From contig NZ_FOSE01000005.1 in assembly GCF_900114185.1 (NCBI RefSeq), positions 186,001 through 250,000 on the forward strand: a stretch of DNA of 64,000 nucleotides, read 5' to 3'. How positions within the stretch are numbered: position 1 is the first letter of the stretch; every line of letters starts with the position of its first letter. The notes under the pieces were generated by a model that had not been told where the DNA came from, made no database searches, and worked only from the letters and a program-made list of their open reading frames with translations. Positions 1 through 8,950 of the stretch are shown piece after piece. Origin of the DNA: Cellulomonas sp. KH9. Its GTDB lineage: Bacteria > Actinomycetota > Actinomycetes > Actinomycetales > Cellulomonadaceae. A program made the translations under genes and the position numbers.

Positions 1-591
1 GGCGATCGGGGCGATGCCCTCCTCCTCGAACACGGGCACGAGGTCGAGCAGCTCGTCCCAGGTCGTGGGCGGCTCGGCGCCGACCTGCCGGAAGACCGCG
101 TCGTTGTAGAGGATGACGACGGGCTGGATGTTGTTGATCGCGGCCCCGTAGACCTTGCCGTCGAACGTCACGGTGTCGAGCACCGACGGCAGGTAGCGGT
201 CGGTGATCGCGGGGTCGTCGATGGGCTCGACGTACCCGGCGTCGACGTACGTCTTCAGCGCCGCGCCGCCCCAGCTGAACATCAGGTCGGGGCCCTGGCC
301 GGCACCGAGGGCGATGCGGAGCTTGTCCTTGTAGCCCTGGTTGCCGAACATCTGCAGCTCGATGGGCTGGTCGGGGTGCTCCTCGTTCCAGCGGTCGACC
401 GCAGCGACGTACGACTCCGACTGACCGCCCTCGAGACCCCAGACGATCGCGGCGTCGCCGCTGCCGCCGGGGGCGGCGGTGCCGCCGTCGCCGAGCTGGG
501 GCGTCGTACCGGATCCGCAGGCCGCCAGGGCGAGGGCGACGCCGACGACGGCGGCGGTCGCGCGGACCCGCCGCGCAATGGTGGAACTCAT
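1..591 (-). CDS. Sugar ABC transporter solute-binding lipoprotein (partial)
   Basis: The gene runs off the left edge. The 197 visible residues begin at an ATG (589-591) preceded by GGAG eight bases upstream. The N-terminus is a lipoprotein signal: Arg-rich start, hydrophobic stretch, then the lipobox LALAAC with the lipidated Cys at about residue 25. The mature part (AIVWGLEGGQSESYVAAVDR, later KDKLRIALGAGQGPD and FSWGG) is typical of family-1 extracellular solute-binding proteins for sugars. It should bind an oligosaccharide outside the membrane and pass it to a permease encoded further left, which is not visible here. It is divergent from a LacI regulator and a GH3 glycosidase, so import of a beta-glucoside or cello-oligosaccharide is a reasonable inference. 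The ligand itself cannot be read from the sequence. Confidence 0.9.
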   Translation of the reverse strand, partial: MSSTIARRVRATAAVVGVALALAACGSGTTPQLGDGGTAAPGGSGDAAIVWGLEGGQSESYVAAVDRWNEEHPDQPIELQMFGNQGYKDKLRIALGAGQGPDLMFSWGGAALKTYVDAGYVEPIDDPAITDRYLPSVLDTVTFDGKVYGAAINNIQPVVILYNDAVFRQVGAEPPTTWDELLDLVPVFEEEGIAPIA

Positions 592-615
592 CGTTGAGAC
601 TCCAGTTCTCCTCGT

Positions 616-738
616 CGAAAACTTTTCGCCCTCGGGGGCGACGCTTTCACCGTAGTTTTCGCCTGTCGCCCGTGTCAACGCGCCGATCTCACCCGCCGCC
701 GCCGCTGAAACGGATCAACGGCCATCTTGAAGTTTTCG
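616..738. promoter_or_regulatory. LacI-type operator and repeated half-sites in divergent promoter
   Basis: The 190-base gap between the divergent solute-binding gene and lacI-type gene holds a perfect 13-base palindrome, CGAAAACTTTTCG, at 616-628. Two further copies of its right half, AGTTTTCG, lie at 654-661 and 731-738. The palindrome is 24 bases upstream of the solute-binding start, and the last half-site is 43 bases before the lacI start. LacI-family proteins bind such palindromes. Autoregulation plus control of the ABC genes by the adjacent regulator is the natural inference. Confidence 0.6.
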
Positions 739-781
739 GTCGGGGACGGTTACGTTCGGCCTGAACCGTGAAGGGGGGCAC

Positions 782-1837
782 ATGCCCGCAGCCGCACGAC
801 GCCCGACGCTCACCGCCGTCGCCGAGCGCGCCGGCGTGTCGATCGCGACCGTCTCCAAGGTCGTCAACCGGCACACCGACGTGGCACCGGCCACCCGTGA
901 GCGCGTCGAGGCCGCGGTCGCCGAGCTCGGCTACCGCACCCCCGGGGCCCGCCACGCCGAGACCCGGCGCACGGTCGAGTTCATGGTCGACAAGCTCGAC
1001 AGCCCGTACGCGATGGAGGTGCTGCGCGGCGTCACCCTCGCCGCCGAGGAGGTGGACGTCGACGTCACCGTCTCGCGCGTGCGGCGCGGCGGCGGCGACC
1101 GGCCCGAGCCGCCGTCCAGCTGGACGCGGCGGCTGATCTCGGCACGCCGCACCGGCGCGATCGTCGTGACGGCGCAGGTCACCGACACCACGTACGACAG
1201 CATCGCCCGGGCACGGCTGCCCGTGGTCGTCATCGACCCGCTGCACCTGACGACCCCCGAGCTGGTCTCGGTCGGCTCGACCAACTGGACCGGCGGGCGC
1301 ACCGCCGGTGAGCACCTGCTGGGCCTGGGGCACACCCGCATCGGCGTCGTCGCGGGCCCCGAGGCGTCCATCAGCGCCGTCGCGCGCGTCGACGGCTTCC
1401 GCTCCGCCTGCCAGGCGGCGGGCGTCACCCTGGACCCCGCGCTGGTGCGGCACGTCGCGTTCGACCACGACGCGGCGCTGCGCGCCGCCGACGACCTGCT
1501 GCGCCGCGCCGACCCGCCCACCGCCCTCCTGGCCAGCAGCGACGCCCAGGCCCTGGGTGTCCTCGAGGCCGCGCGACGCCTCGGTCTGGTGGTGCCGCGC
1601 GACCTGTCCGTCGTCGGCTACGACGACACGTACGTCGCCGCCTGGACCAACCCGCCGCTGACCACCGTGCACCAGCCGCTGCGGGACATCGGGCGCGTCG
1701 CGCTGCGCACGGTCCTGGCCATGGACGCCGGCAGCATGCCCGACTCGCACCACATCGAGCTGGCGACGTCCCTCGTCGTCCGCGACTCCACCGCCCCGCC
1801 GGCACAGCCGCCGGCGCCTCGGGAAGGACCACGTTGA
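782..1837 (+). CDS. LacI-family transcriptional regulator
   Basis: This is a 351-residue DNA-binding repressor of the LacI/GalR family. Residues 8-60 form the helix-turn-helix and hinge (PTLTAVAERAGVSIATVSKV, then VAELGYRT). The rest is a periplasmic-binding-protein-like sensor domain ending in the usual VVGYDDTYVAAWTNPPLTTV region. The ATG is preceded by a strong GGGGGG ribosome site. Its stop overlaps the TTG start of the GH3 gene, so the two are translationally coupled. With the divergent sugar-binding lipoprotein this forms a local regulon. The inducer is probably a product of the glycosidase (glucose, gentiobiose or a cello-oligosaccharide), but this is not visible in sequence. Confidence 0.93.
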   Translation: MPAAARRPTLTAVAERAGVSIATVSKVVNRHTDVAPATRERVEAAVAELGYRTPGARHAETRRTVEFMVDKLDSPYAMEVLRGVTLAAEEVDVDVTVSRVRRGGGDRPEPPSSWTRRLISARRTGAIVVTAQVTDTTYDSIARARLPVVVIDPLHLTTPELVSVGSTNWTGGRTAGEHLLGLGHTRIGVVAGPEASISAVARVDGFRSACQAAGVTLDPALVRHVAFDHDAALRAADDLLRRADPPTALLASSDAQALGVLEAARRLGLVVPRDLSVVGYDDTYVAAWTNPPLTTVHQPLRDIGRVALRTVLAMDAGSMPDSHHIELATSLVVRDSTAPPAQPPAPREGPR

Positions 1838-4191
1838 GCACGAGCACCACCGGCACCACCACGCACCCGTGGCACGACACGACCCGTCCGACGCACGAGC
1901 GCGTCGAGCTGCTCCTGGCGTCCATGACCCTGGAGGAGAAGCTCGCCCAGCTGGGCAGCCACTGGTTCGACCGGCGCGGCGCGGGTGAGGTCGTCGCGCC
2001 GATGCAGGACACGTTCGGTGCGCGCCGGCCCGACTTCGCGACCGCGTCGCGGCACGGGCTGGGCCACCTGACCCGCGTGCTGGGCACGGACCCGGTCCCG
2101 GCCGACGAGGGCCGGGCCAAGCTCGCCCGCACGCAGCGCGAGCTCGTCGCGAACCACCGGCTGGGGCTGCCGGCCATCGCCCACGAGGAGTGCCTCACGG
2201 GTGTCACGTCGTACGGCGCGACGGTGTACCCGGCGCCGCTGGCGTGGGGTGCCGCGTTCGACCCCGACCTCGTCCACGAGGTCGGCGCGGCCATCGGGCG
2301 GGACCTGCGCCGCCTCGGCGTCCACCAGGGCCTCGCCCCGGTGCTCGACGTGGTCCGCGACTACCGCTGGGGCCGCGTCGAGGAGACCATCGGCGAGGAC
2401 CCGTACGCCGTGGCGACCATCGCGACCGCGTACGTGCAGGGCATGGAGGAGCAGGGCGTCGTCGCGACGCTCAAGCACTTCGTCGGGTACTCCGCCTCGC
2501 GCGGCGGGCGCAACCACGCGCCGGTGTCCGTCGGCCCGCGCGAGCTCGCCGACGTGCTGCTGCCGCCGTTCGAGATGGCGGTGCGCGAGGGCGGCGCCCG
2601 CTCGGTCATGAACTCCTACGCCGACCTCGACGGCGAGCCGGTCGCGGCGTCGTCGGCGCTGCTCACCGACCTGCTGCGGGACACGTGGGGCTTCGAGGGC
2701 ACCGTGGTGTCCGACTACTGGGCGGTCGCGTTCCTCGCCACCGCCCACGGCACGGCCGCCGACGCCGTGGACGCGGGCGCCCGCTCGCTGCGCGCCGGCA
2801 TGGACGTCGAGCTGCCCAACACCATGTGCTTCGGCCTGCTGGGCCCGCTGGTGGCCGACGGCGGGCTCGACGAGGCCGTCGTCGACCGCGCCGTGCGGCG
2901 CGTGCTGCGGCAGAAGGCCGAGCTGGGCCTGCTCGACGCCCCGGCCGCGGACGGCACGCCCCCCGGCGGTGCCCCCGACGACGAGCCGATCGACCTCGAC
3001 GCCCCCGGCAACCGGGACCTCGCCCGGCGCCTGGCCGAGGAGTCGGTCGTGCTGCTGGCCAACCCGGCGGGCGTGCTGCCGCTCGACGCGCGCACCACGC
3101 GCCGCGTCGCGGTGGTCGGCCCGTCCGCCGCCGACCCCGGCGTGCTGCTCGGGTGCTACTCGTACCCGATCCACGTGCTGCCCCGGCACCCCGAGCTCGG
3201 CATGGGCGTCGAGGTCCCGTCGCTGCTGGACGCCCTGCGCGCCGAGCTCGACGGCGCCGACGTGGTGCACGAGCCCGGGTGCGCCGTGGTGGACGACGAC
3301 CGCTCCGGGTTCGACGCCGCCGTCGCGGCCGCGCGCGACGCCGACGTGGTCCTGCTGACGGTCGGTGACCGCGCCGGCATGTTCGGCCGCGGCACGTCCG
3401 GCGAGGGCTGCGACGCGAGCGACCTGCGGCTGCCGGGCGTCCAGCACGACCTGGTCGAGGCCGTCCTGGCCACCGGGACGCCCGTCGTCCTCGTGGTCGT
3501 CTCGGGGCGCCCCTACGCGCTGGGGGCCTTCCTCGACCGCGCCGCGGCGGTGGTGCAGGCGTTCATGCCGGGCGAGGAGGGCGCCGGCGCGATCGCCGGG
3601 GTGCTCAGCGGCCGCGTCACACCGTCGGGCCGGCTGCCCGTGCAGGTGCCGCGCGACCCGGGCGGCGGCCCGCAGACCTACCTGGGCGCACCGCTGACCC
3701 GACGGCTCGACAAGATCAGCAACCTCGACCCCGGTCCGGCGTTCCCGTTCGGCCACGGGCTGTCGTACACGACGTTCGCGTACGACGACCTGCGCGTCAC
3801 CGCGTGCGGTGTGCCGACGGACGGCGCGTTCGACGTCGCCGTGACCGTCACCAACACCGGCGAGCGTGCCGGCACCGAGGTCGTGCAGCTCTACCTGTCC
3901 GACCCCGTCGCCGACGTCGCGCGGCCCGTCAAGCAGCTGGCCGGGTACGCGCGCGTGCCGCTCGAGCCGGGCACCGCGGCGCGCGTCACGTTCGCCGTGC
4001 CCGCCGACCTGACGTCGTACACGGGCGTGGACCTGCGGCGCGTGGTCGACCCGGGCACGGTCGGCGTGCAGGTGGGCGGCTCCAGCGAGGGTGACGTGCT
4101 GACCGCGCGGGTGGAGCTCACGGGGCCGCGCCGGTACCCCGGTGCGGACCGCGCGCTGCGCAGCACCGCCGTGGTGACGCCGCTCGTCTGA
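1834..4191 (+). CDS. GH3 beta-glucosidase / beta-glycosidase
   Basis: A 785-residue family-3 glycoside hydrolase without a signal peptide, so cytoplasmic. It begins at TTG (1834), which overlaps the LacI stop as TTGA. GGAAGGA at 1822-1828 sets this start. Domain order is TIM barrel (about 20-330) with KHF at about 214 and the catalytic nucleophile Asp294 in TVVSDYWAV. An alpha/beta sandwich follows (about 390-620), then a C-terminal FnIII-like domain (about 670-770) with TVTNTGERAGTEVVQLY. Retaining hydrolysis of non-reducing beta-linked glucose or xylose is expected. Co-transcription with lacI and the divergent sugar-binding gene suggests that it hydrolyses the imported oligosaccharide. Exact linkage specificity cannot be told; beta-xylosidase remains possible. 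Confidence 0.92.
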   Translation: MSTSTTGTTTHPWHDTTRPTHERVELLLASMTLEEKLAQLGSHWFDRRGAGEVVAPMQDTFGARRPDFATASRHGLGHLTRVLGTDPVPADEGRAKLARTQRELVANHRLGLPAIAHEECLTGVTSYGATVYPAPLAWGAAFDPDLVHEVGAAIGRDLRRLGVHQGLAPVLDVVRDYRWGRVEETIGEDPYAVATIATAYVQGMEEQGVVATLKHFVGYSASRGGRNHAPVSVGPRELADVLLPPFEMAVREGGARSVMNSYADLDGEPVAASSALLTDLLRDTWGFEGTVVSDYWAVAFLATAHGTAADAVDAGARSLRAGMDVELPNTMCFGLLGPLVADGGLDEAVVDRAVRRVLRQKAELGLLDAPAADGTPPGGAPDDEPIDLDAPGNRDLARRLAEESVVLLANPAGVLPLDARTTRRVAVVGPSAADPGVLLGCYSYPIHVLPRHPELGMGVEVPSLLDALRAELDGADVVHEPGCAVVDDDRSGFDAAVAAARDADVVLLTVGDRAGMFGRGTSGEGCDASDLRLPGVQHDLVEAVLATGTPVVLVVVSGRPYALGAFLDRAAAVVQAFMPGEEGAGAIAGVLSGRVTPSGRLPVQVPRDPGGGPQTYLGAPLTRRLDKISNLDPGPAFPFGHGLSYTTFAYDDLRVTACGVPTDGAFDVAVTVTNTGERAGTEVVQLYLSDPVADVARPVKQLAGYARVPLEPGTAARVTFAVPADLTSYTGVDLRRVVDPGTVGVQVGGSSEGDVLTARVELTGPRRYPGADRALRSTAVVTPLV

Positions 4192-4203
4192 GGACGTCCC
4201 GGG

Positions 4204-4247
4204 CGGCCGGGGCCCGCGGTGCGACCGCACCGTGGGCCCCGGGCCGT
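4204..4247. terminator. Bidirectional hairpin terminator
   Basis: A GC-rich inverted repeat sits between the convergent GH3 and Nudix genes. CGGCC plus GGGGCCCGCGGTGCG pairs with CGCACCGTGGGCCCC plus GGGCCG, with one G-T wobble and a very small loop. There is no T-run, as is usual for actinobacterial terminators. Confidence 0.7.
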
Positions 4248-4248
4248 C

Positions 4249-4800
4249 TCAGGCGAGCCGACCCAGGTGCAGCGCCGCGAGCGCGACGGCCGTCACCGTC
4301 TCGGCGTCCCGCACCTCACCGCGGCGGATCATGCCGAGCACCTCGCCGAACGGCACGGTCCGCACGGCGGTGATGCCCTCGGTCGCCTGCTCGCGCGCGG
4401 TCGCGGCCGGTTCGGCCACGGGCGCCAGACCGCGGGCGACGAACACGTGCTCGACGGCCCGGGCGACGCCGTTCAGGGCGTCGACCTCCCCGACGGGCGT
4501 CCACTCCCGCGCGGTGAGACCGGCCTCCTCCGCCAGCTCGCGCTGCGCCGCGACCAGCGGCTCCTGGCCGTCCGTGCCGCCCGCGGGCACCTCCACCGAC
4601 CCGGGCCCGACGGTGTACCGGTCGGTGGTCACCAGCACGACCTCGTCGTCGTCGGTCAGCGCGACGACGAACACCGCCGGCCGCACCTCGACCACGCCGT
4701 ACCGCGCGGGCCGGCCGTCGGGCGCGACGACGTCGTCCTCCCGCACGGTGATCCAGGGGTTCCGGTGGACGATGCGCGAGGTGACGGTCTGCCAGGGCAT
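4249..4800 (-). CDS. Nudix hydrolase (ADP-ribose pyrophosphatase-like)
   Basis: A 183-residue Nudix protein starting MPWQTVTSRIVHRNPWITV. The Nudix box is at about residues 73-95 (VPAGGTDGQEPLVAAQRELA then EEAGL). It keeps the metal-binding REL-EE-G core, but the segment between the first Gly and RE is one residue shorter than the canonical GX5EX7RE spacing. The N-terminal beta-rich dimerisation part and the E-V-P-A-G-G lead-in resemble the ADP-ribose pyrophosphatase group, which hydrolyses nucleoside diphosphate sugars. It is convergent with the GH3 gene, and the open frame continues far upstream only because of high GC. The ATG at 4800 is chosen because homologues begin close to this point. 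Confidence 0.85.
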   Translation of the reverse strand: MPWQTVTSRIVHRNPWITVREDDVVAPDGRPARYGVVEVRPAVFVVALTDDDEVVLVTTDRYTVGPGSVEVPAGGTDGQEPLVAAQRELAEEAGLTAREWTPVGEVDALNGVARAVEHVFVARGLAPVAEPAATAREQATEGITAVRTVPFGEVLGMIRRGEVRDAETVTAVALAALHLGRLA

Positions 4801-4865
4801 GACGTCACCGTAGAGGGCCGGGGACGCGGTCTCCGGGAGCCGGCGCCCGGGGACCGGTGCCCGGC

Positions 4866-5327
4866 TCAGCGACCGTGCGCGAGCGTGCGGGCCGTGAGGA
4901 GCACCAGCGCGTCCTCCACGAGCGCCGCGCGCACGTCCGGGCGCAGCGCGTCCGGTCCCTGCTCGGCCGCCCACTGCCGCCACGACGCCCCGCCCACCGA
5001 CCCGGCGAACGCACCGGCGCCACCCGCGAGCGCCGCGACCAGCACGGCCCCCGGCCCCCGGCGGTCGACGACCGCCAGCGCCGCGGCCCCCGTCGCACCG
5101 GCGACGATGCGCCCGCCGATCTGCACGGGCACGAGGCGGCTGGGCGTGGCCGGGAGCTTGTCGGTGACCATCTCGCCGAGCACGGCGGCGGCGGTCAGGC
5201 CGCGCAGCGCGCGTGCCGCCAGGCCGTGGTGACCGCGCGTGGCAGCGTGCACGGGGACGGCGACGGCGACCGCGGAGCGACCGCCCGACGCGAGACCGAG
5301 AGCGACGGACCGCACGAGAACACCCAT
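4866..5327 (-). CDS. DUF4126-like integral membrane protein
   Basis: A 153-residue membrane protein with small-residue-rich hydrophobic helices (about 3-25, 40-60, 72-108). The N-terminal GLASGGRSA and central LGEMVTDKLPATPSRLVP segments match actinobacterial DUF4126-type proteins. The molecular function of this family is unknown. It starts at ATG 5327 and lies upstream of the Nudix gene on the same strand with a 65-base gap, so an operon is possible but not required. Confidence 0.7.
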   Translation of the reverse strand: MGVLVRSVALGLASGGRSAVAVAVPVHAATRGHHGLAARALRGLTAAAVLGEMVTDKLPATPSRLVPVQIGGRIVAGATGAAALAVVDRRGPGAVLVAALAGGAGAFAGSVGGASWRQWAAEQGPDALRPDVRAALVEDALVLLTARTLAHGR

Positions 5328-5492
5328 GGGACGTGTCTACCGGGACCGCGCTGCACCGGCATCTCGGCGCGGTCGTGCCGGACGCCCGTCCGGGTGCGGC
5401 GGGCTCTCGACGTGCGGGACCCGCCCGACGGCACCAGACTCGCCTGCCAGGCGGGCCACCGAGGTCCGCACCGGGCACGACGAAGGAGCGAC

Positions 5493-5720
5493 ATGGGCAT
5501 CGGTGGCGGTATCGCACTCCTGGTGATCGGGGCGATCCTCTCGTTCGGGGTCTCCGACCGGATCGAGGGCGTCGACCTCACGGTCATCGGGTACATCTGC
5601 ATGGGTGCGGGCGCCCTCGCGCTGATCCTGGCCGTGGCGCTCAACTCCCAGCGCACCAACACGACCCACCGGCAGGTCGTCGAGCACCGCGAGGAGCCCC
5701 CGCTCCCGCCGACCGCCTGA
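5493..5720 (+). CDS. Small two-helix membrane protein (DUF6458-like)
   Basis: A 75-residue protein: MGIGGGIALLVIGAILSFGV is the first membrane helix and IGYICMGAGALALILAVAL the second, followed by a charged tail ending EEPPLPPTA. The GAAGGAG ribosome site at 5482-5488 precedes ATG 5493. The pattern matches small actinobacterial proteins annotated DUF6458, which have no known role. It is divergent from the DUF4126-like gene and 190 bases upstream of the peptidase gene. Confidence 0.8.
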   Translation: MGIGGGIALLVIGAILSFGVSDRIEGVDLTVIGYICMGAGALALILAVALNSQRTNTTHRQVVEHREEPPLPPTA

Positions 5721-5910
5721 CGCCGCACGGCTCGCCGACGCCCCGCCCGGTCCGACCGGGTGGGGCGTCGTCGTGCGTGCCGGTCGGTGGGCGTCCGGTG
5801 CGTCCGTGGAGCGGGCACGAGGGGCGCATGTCGGACGACCCGGACACAATGGGCGCCCGCCCGCAGCCGCACCGCGGGCGTCCGCAGGGGGCGACGACGG
5901 AGGGGACCGC

Positions 5911-7044
5911 ATGGACCGGGACGAGGCACGGCAGGCCAAGGCGCACGCGCTGGCGGTGGCACGCGAGCTCATCGAGAAGGACGTCCAGGCGTCGACCAGC
6001 GGGGTGCCCGCGCCGCGTCTGTCCGTCGGGCTCGCGCCGCGCGGCGACGGTCGGTACGGCGTCGCCCTGCGCTACCGGCGGGACGTGCCCGGGGTCCGCG
6101 ACCTCGCACGCCGCGTCGCCGACGAGATCGGCGAGGTGGGAACCGCCGTCGACGTGCGACGCACCGGCCGCATCCGTCCGCTGGGCGACGACCCCGGCAC
6201 CGGCGGCGCGGGCGGACCCGGCAACGGCGTCGGCACCGAGCCGGGCACCGGCCCGGTCACCGACCTCGGCGGCACCCGGATCGGCACCGACCTGGGTGCG
6301 GCCACCGGCGGGGACGCACCCCCCGTGCCGGGCCCCCGGCCCCCCGTGGTCACGGCGCAGGCGCTCGGCGAGACCGGCCGCGTGCGCCCGCTGCGCCCGG
6401 GGGTGTCCATCGCGCACGTCGACGTCACGGCCGGCACGCTGGGCGCGTTCGTCCTGGTCGGCGGCGTGGTGCACGCGCTGTCGAACTACCACGTGCTCGC
6501 CGGCTCGCCCGCGGCCCGCCCGGGTGACACGGTGCTGCAGCCCGGCCCGGCGGACGGCGGCCGCGCACCGCGCGACCGTGTGGGCACGCTCGCCCGCGTC
6601 GTCCCGCTCGCGCCCGGACGCACCGCCGTCGTCGACGCGGCCGTCGCCCTGCTCGACGAGCAGGACGTCGACCCGACCTACCCGGTGGGCCGCATCACCC
6701 GCACGGCCCGGGCGCTCGGCGGCGAGACCGTCGGCAAGGTCGGGCGGACCACGGCCGTCACGACCGGTGTGGTCACGGCGATCGAGCTCGACGACGTGGT
6801 CGTCGGCTACGGCGAGGAGCTCGGCAACCTGCGCTTCGACGACCAGATCGAGATCGAGGGCGCAGGGCGCCTGCCGTTCTCCCGCGGGGGCGACTCCGGC
6901 TCGCTCGTCTACCGCCAGGACGGCGTCGCCCTGGGACTGCTCTTTGCCGGGTCGGAGACCGGGGGGGACAATGGTCGTGGGTTGACGTACGTCAACCCGA
7001 TCGATGCCGTCCTCGAGGCGCTCGACGCGACCCTGCTCGCCTGA
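5911..7044 (+). CDS. Trypsin-like serine peptidase with N-terminal accessory domain
   Basis: A 377-residue cytoplasmic protein (no signal peptide) starting at ATG 5911 behind GGAGGGG. Residues 1-90 are a small alpha/beta domain (DRDEARQAKAHAL, SVGLAPRGDGRYGVALRY, VDVRRTGRIRPL). Residues about 93-145 are a Gly/Thr/Pro linker. The rest is a chymotrypsin-fold peptidase with a visible triad: His194 in LSNYHVLAG, Asp242 in VVDAAVALL, and Ser329 in RGGDSGSLVY. The NYHVL and GGDSGS contexts resemble the intracellular, NAL1-like branch of trypsin-like proteases. The next gene, 44 bases downstream, encodes a free homologue of the N-terminal domain, so the two probably act together. Substrate unknown. 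Confidence 0.8.
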   Translation: MDRDEARQAKAHALAVARELIEKDVQASTSGVPAPRLSVGLAPRGDGRYGVALRYRRDVPGVRDLARRVADEIGEVGTAVDVRRTGRIRPLGDDPGTGGAGGPGNGVGTEPGTGPVTDLGGTRIGTDLGAATGGDAPPVPGPRPPVVTAQALGETGRVRPLRPGVSIAHVDVTAGTLGAFVLVGGVVHALSNYHVLAGSPAARPGDTVLQPGPADGGRAPRDRVGTLARVVPLAPGRTAVVDAAVALLDEQDVDPTYPVGRITRTARALGGETVGKVGRTTAVTTGVVTAIELDDVVVGYGEELGNLRFDDQIEIEGAGRLPFSRGGDSGSLVYRQDGVALGLLFAGSETGGDNGRGLTYVNPIDAVLEALDATLLA

Positions 7045-7088
7045 TGGGGGCCGCGGGCCGCGCGCCCGACCGGCGCGGGAGGTGTGCA

Positions 7089-7316
7089 GTGGCCGACCTC
7101 GACGAGGCCCGCCGGGCCAAGGACGAGATCAAGGCCGCCCTGGCCGGCCGGGACGGGGTGGCCGGCGTCGGCATCGCGCCCGAGGCGGACGGCTACGGCG
7201 TCCTGGTCCGCGTCCTGGGGGACGACGCGTCCGCCCGACGGCTGGGCGTGCCGGCGAGCGTGCACGGCGTGAGCGTGCACGTCCGCCCGACGGGGCCGAT
7301 CGCAGCACGCGGCTGA
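7089..7316 (+). CDS. Stand-alone homologue of the upstream peptidase's N-terminal domain
   Basis: A 75-residue protein starting at GTG 7089, fixed by GGAGG at 7079-7083. It aligns along its whole length with residues 1-92 of the peptidase encoded just upstream. DEARRAKDEI matches DEARQAKAHA, GVGIAPEADGYGVLVRV matches SVGLAPRGDGRYGVALRY, and VHVRPTGPIAARG matches VDVRRTGRIRPLG. No catalytic residues, signal or membrane segment are seen. It may bind the peptidase domain (inhibitor or pseudo-prodomain) or the same ligand or substrate as the peptidase's own domain. This is inference from the shared domain and gene order. Confidence 0.75.
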   Translation: MADLDEARRAKDEIKAALAGRDGVAGVGIAPEADGYGVLVRVLGDDASARRLGVPASVHGVSVHVRPTGPIAARG

Positions 7317-7337
7317 CGCGCGCCGCCGGGCGTCGTC

Positions 7338-7415
7338 GGGTGCCGCGGGTGCCGCGGGTGCCGCGGGTGCCGCGGGTGCCGCGGGTGCCGCGGGTGCCGC
7401 GGGTGCCGCGGGTGC
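7338..7415. repeat. 9-bp tandem repeat, 8.7 copies
   Basis: Eight perfect copies of GGGTGCCGC plus six bases of a ninth lie between the convergent peptidase cassette and the first LPMO gene, immediately before the terminator hairpin. The repeats are identical, so the array is recent or actively homogenised. Confidence 0.97.
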
Positions 7416-7428
7416 GCAGCGCGACGAC

Positions 7429-7456
7429 GCGCCCGCACCCCGGAGGGTGCGGGCGC
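7429..7456. terminator. Perfect 12-bp hairpin terminator
   Basis: GCGCCCGCACCC and GGGTGCGGGCGC form a perfect 12-bp stem around the loop CGGA. It lies between convergent genes and can serve both strands. Confidence 0.85.
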
Positions 7457-7511
7457 ATCGGTGTCGCAGCCCGGCCGACGACCGTCGGCGGACGGTGTCA
7501 GCGGACGGTCG

Positions 7512-8684
<1,173 letters not shown>

Positions 8685-8790
8685 GGAGATCCCTCTCACG
8701 CGAGCGGCGGCAGGTCGCCGCGGGGGGCGGGCACCGATCGGTGCGGTGTGGCGTTCAGGGTGCGTACCGGCAGCGAGGGCGGCAACCCTC

Positions 8791-8802
8791 CGAAACGTTT
8801 CC
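8791..8802. promoter_or_regulatory. LacI-family operator-like palindrome upstream of LPMO
   Basis: CGAAACGTTTCC contains the perfect 10-bp palindrome GAAACGTTTC at 8792-8801, 107 bases before the LPMO start. It is a typical LacI/GalR-family operator and recalls the site upstream of the solute-binding gene at 616-628, but with a central CG. Confidence 0.55.
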
Positions 8803-8950
8803 AGCACGTGGGACACTCGTCCCACGGCTGCACGGACCCCTCGAGGACGTCGGGCACGGCACCGCCACCCCGACGGGGAACGACGGCGCGGACGAGTGAT
8901 CTCACGGACCTCTCACGGACCGTGCTCGGCGGATGGGGGGTGCAGGCCCG

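Noticed and set aside
1618..4230. Long open frame on the minus strand opposite the GH3 gene
   Set aside because: It is the antisense shadow of GH3: low-complexity Arg/Gly/Val composition, no domain match and no ribosome site.
7338..7415. Possible CRISPR-like array
   Set aside because: The units are contiguous 9-mers without spacers and no cas gene is near.
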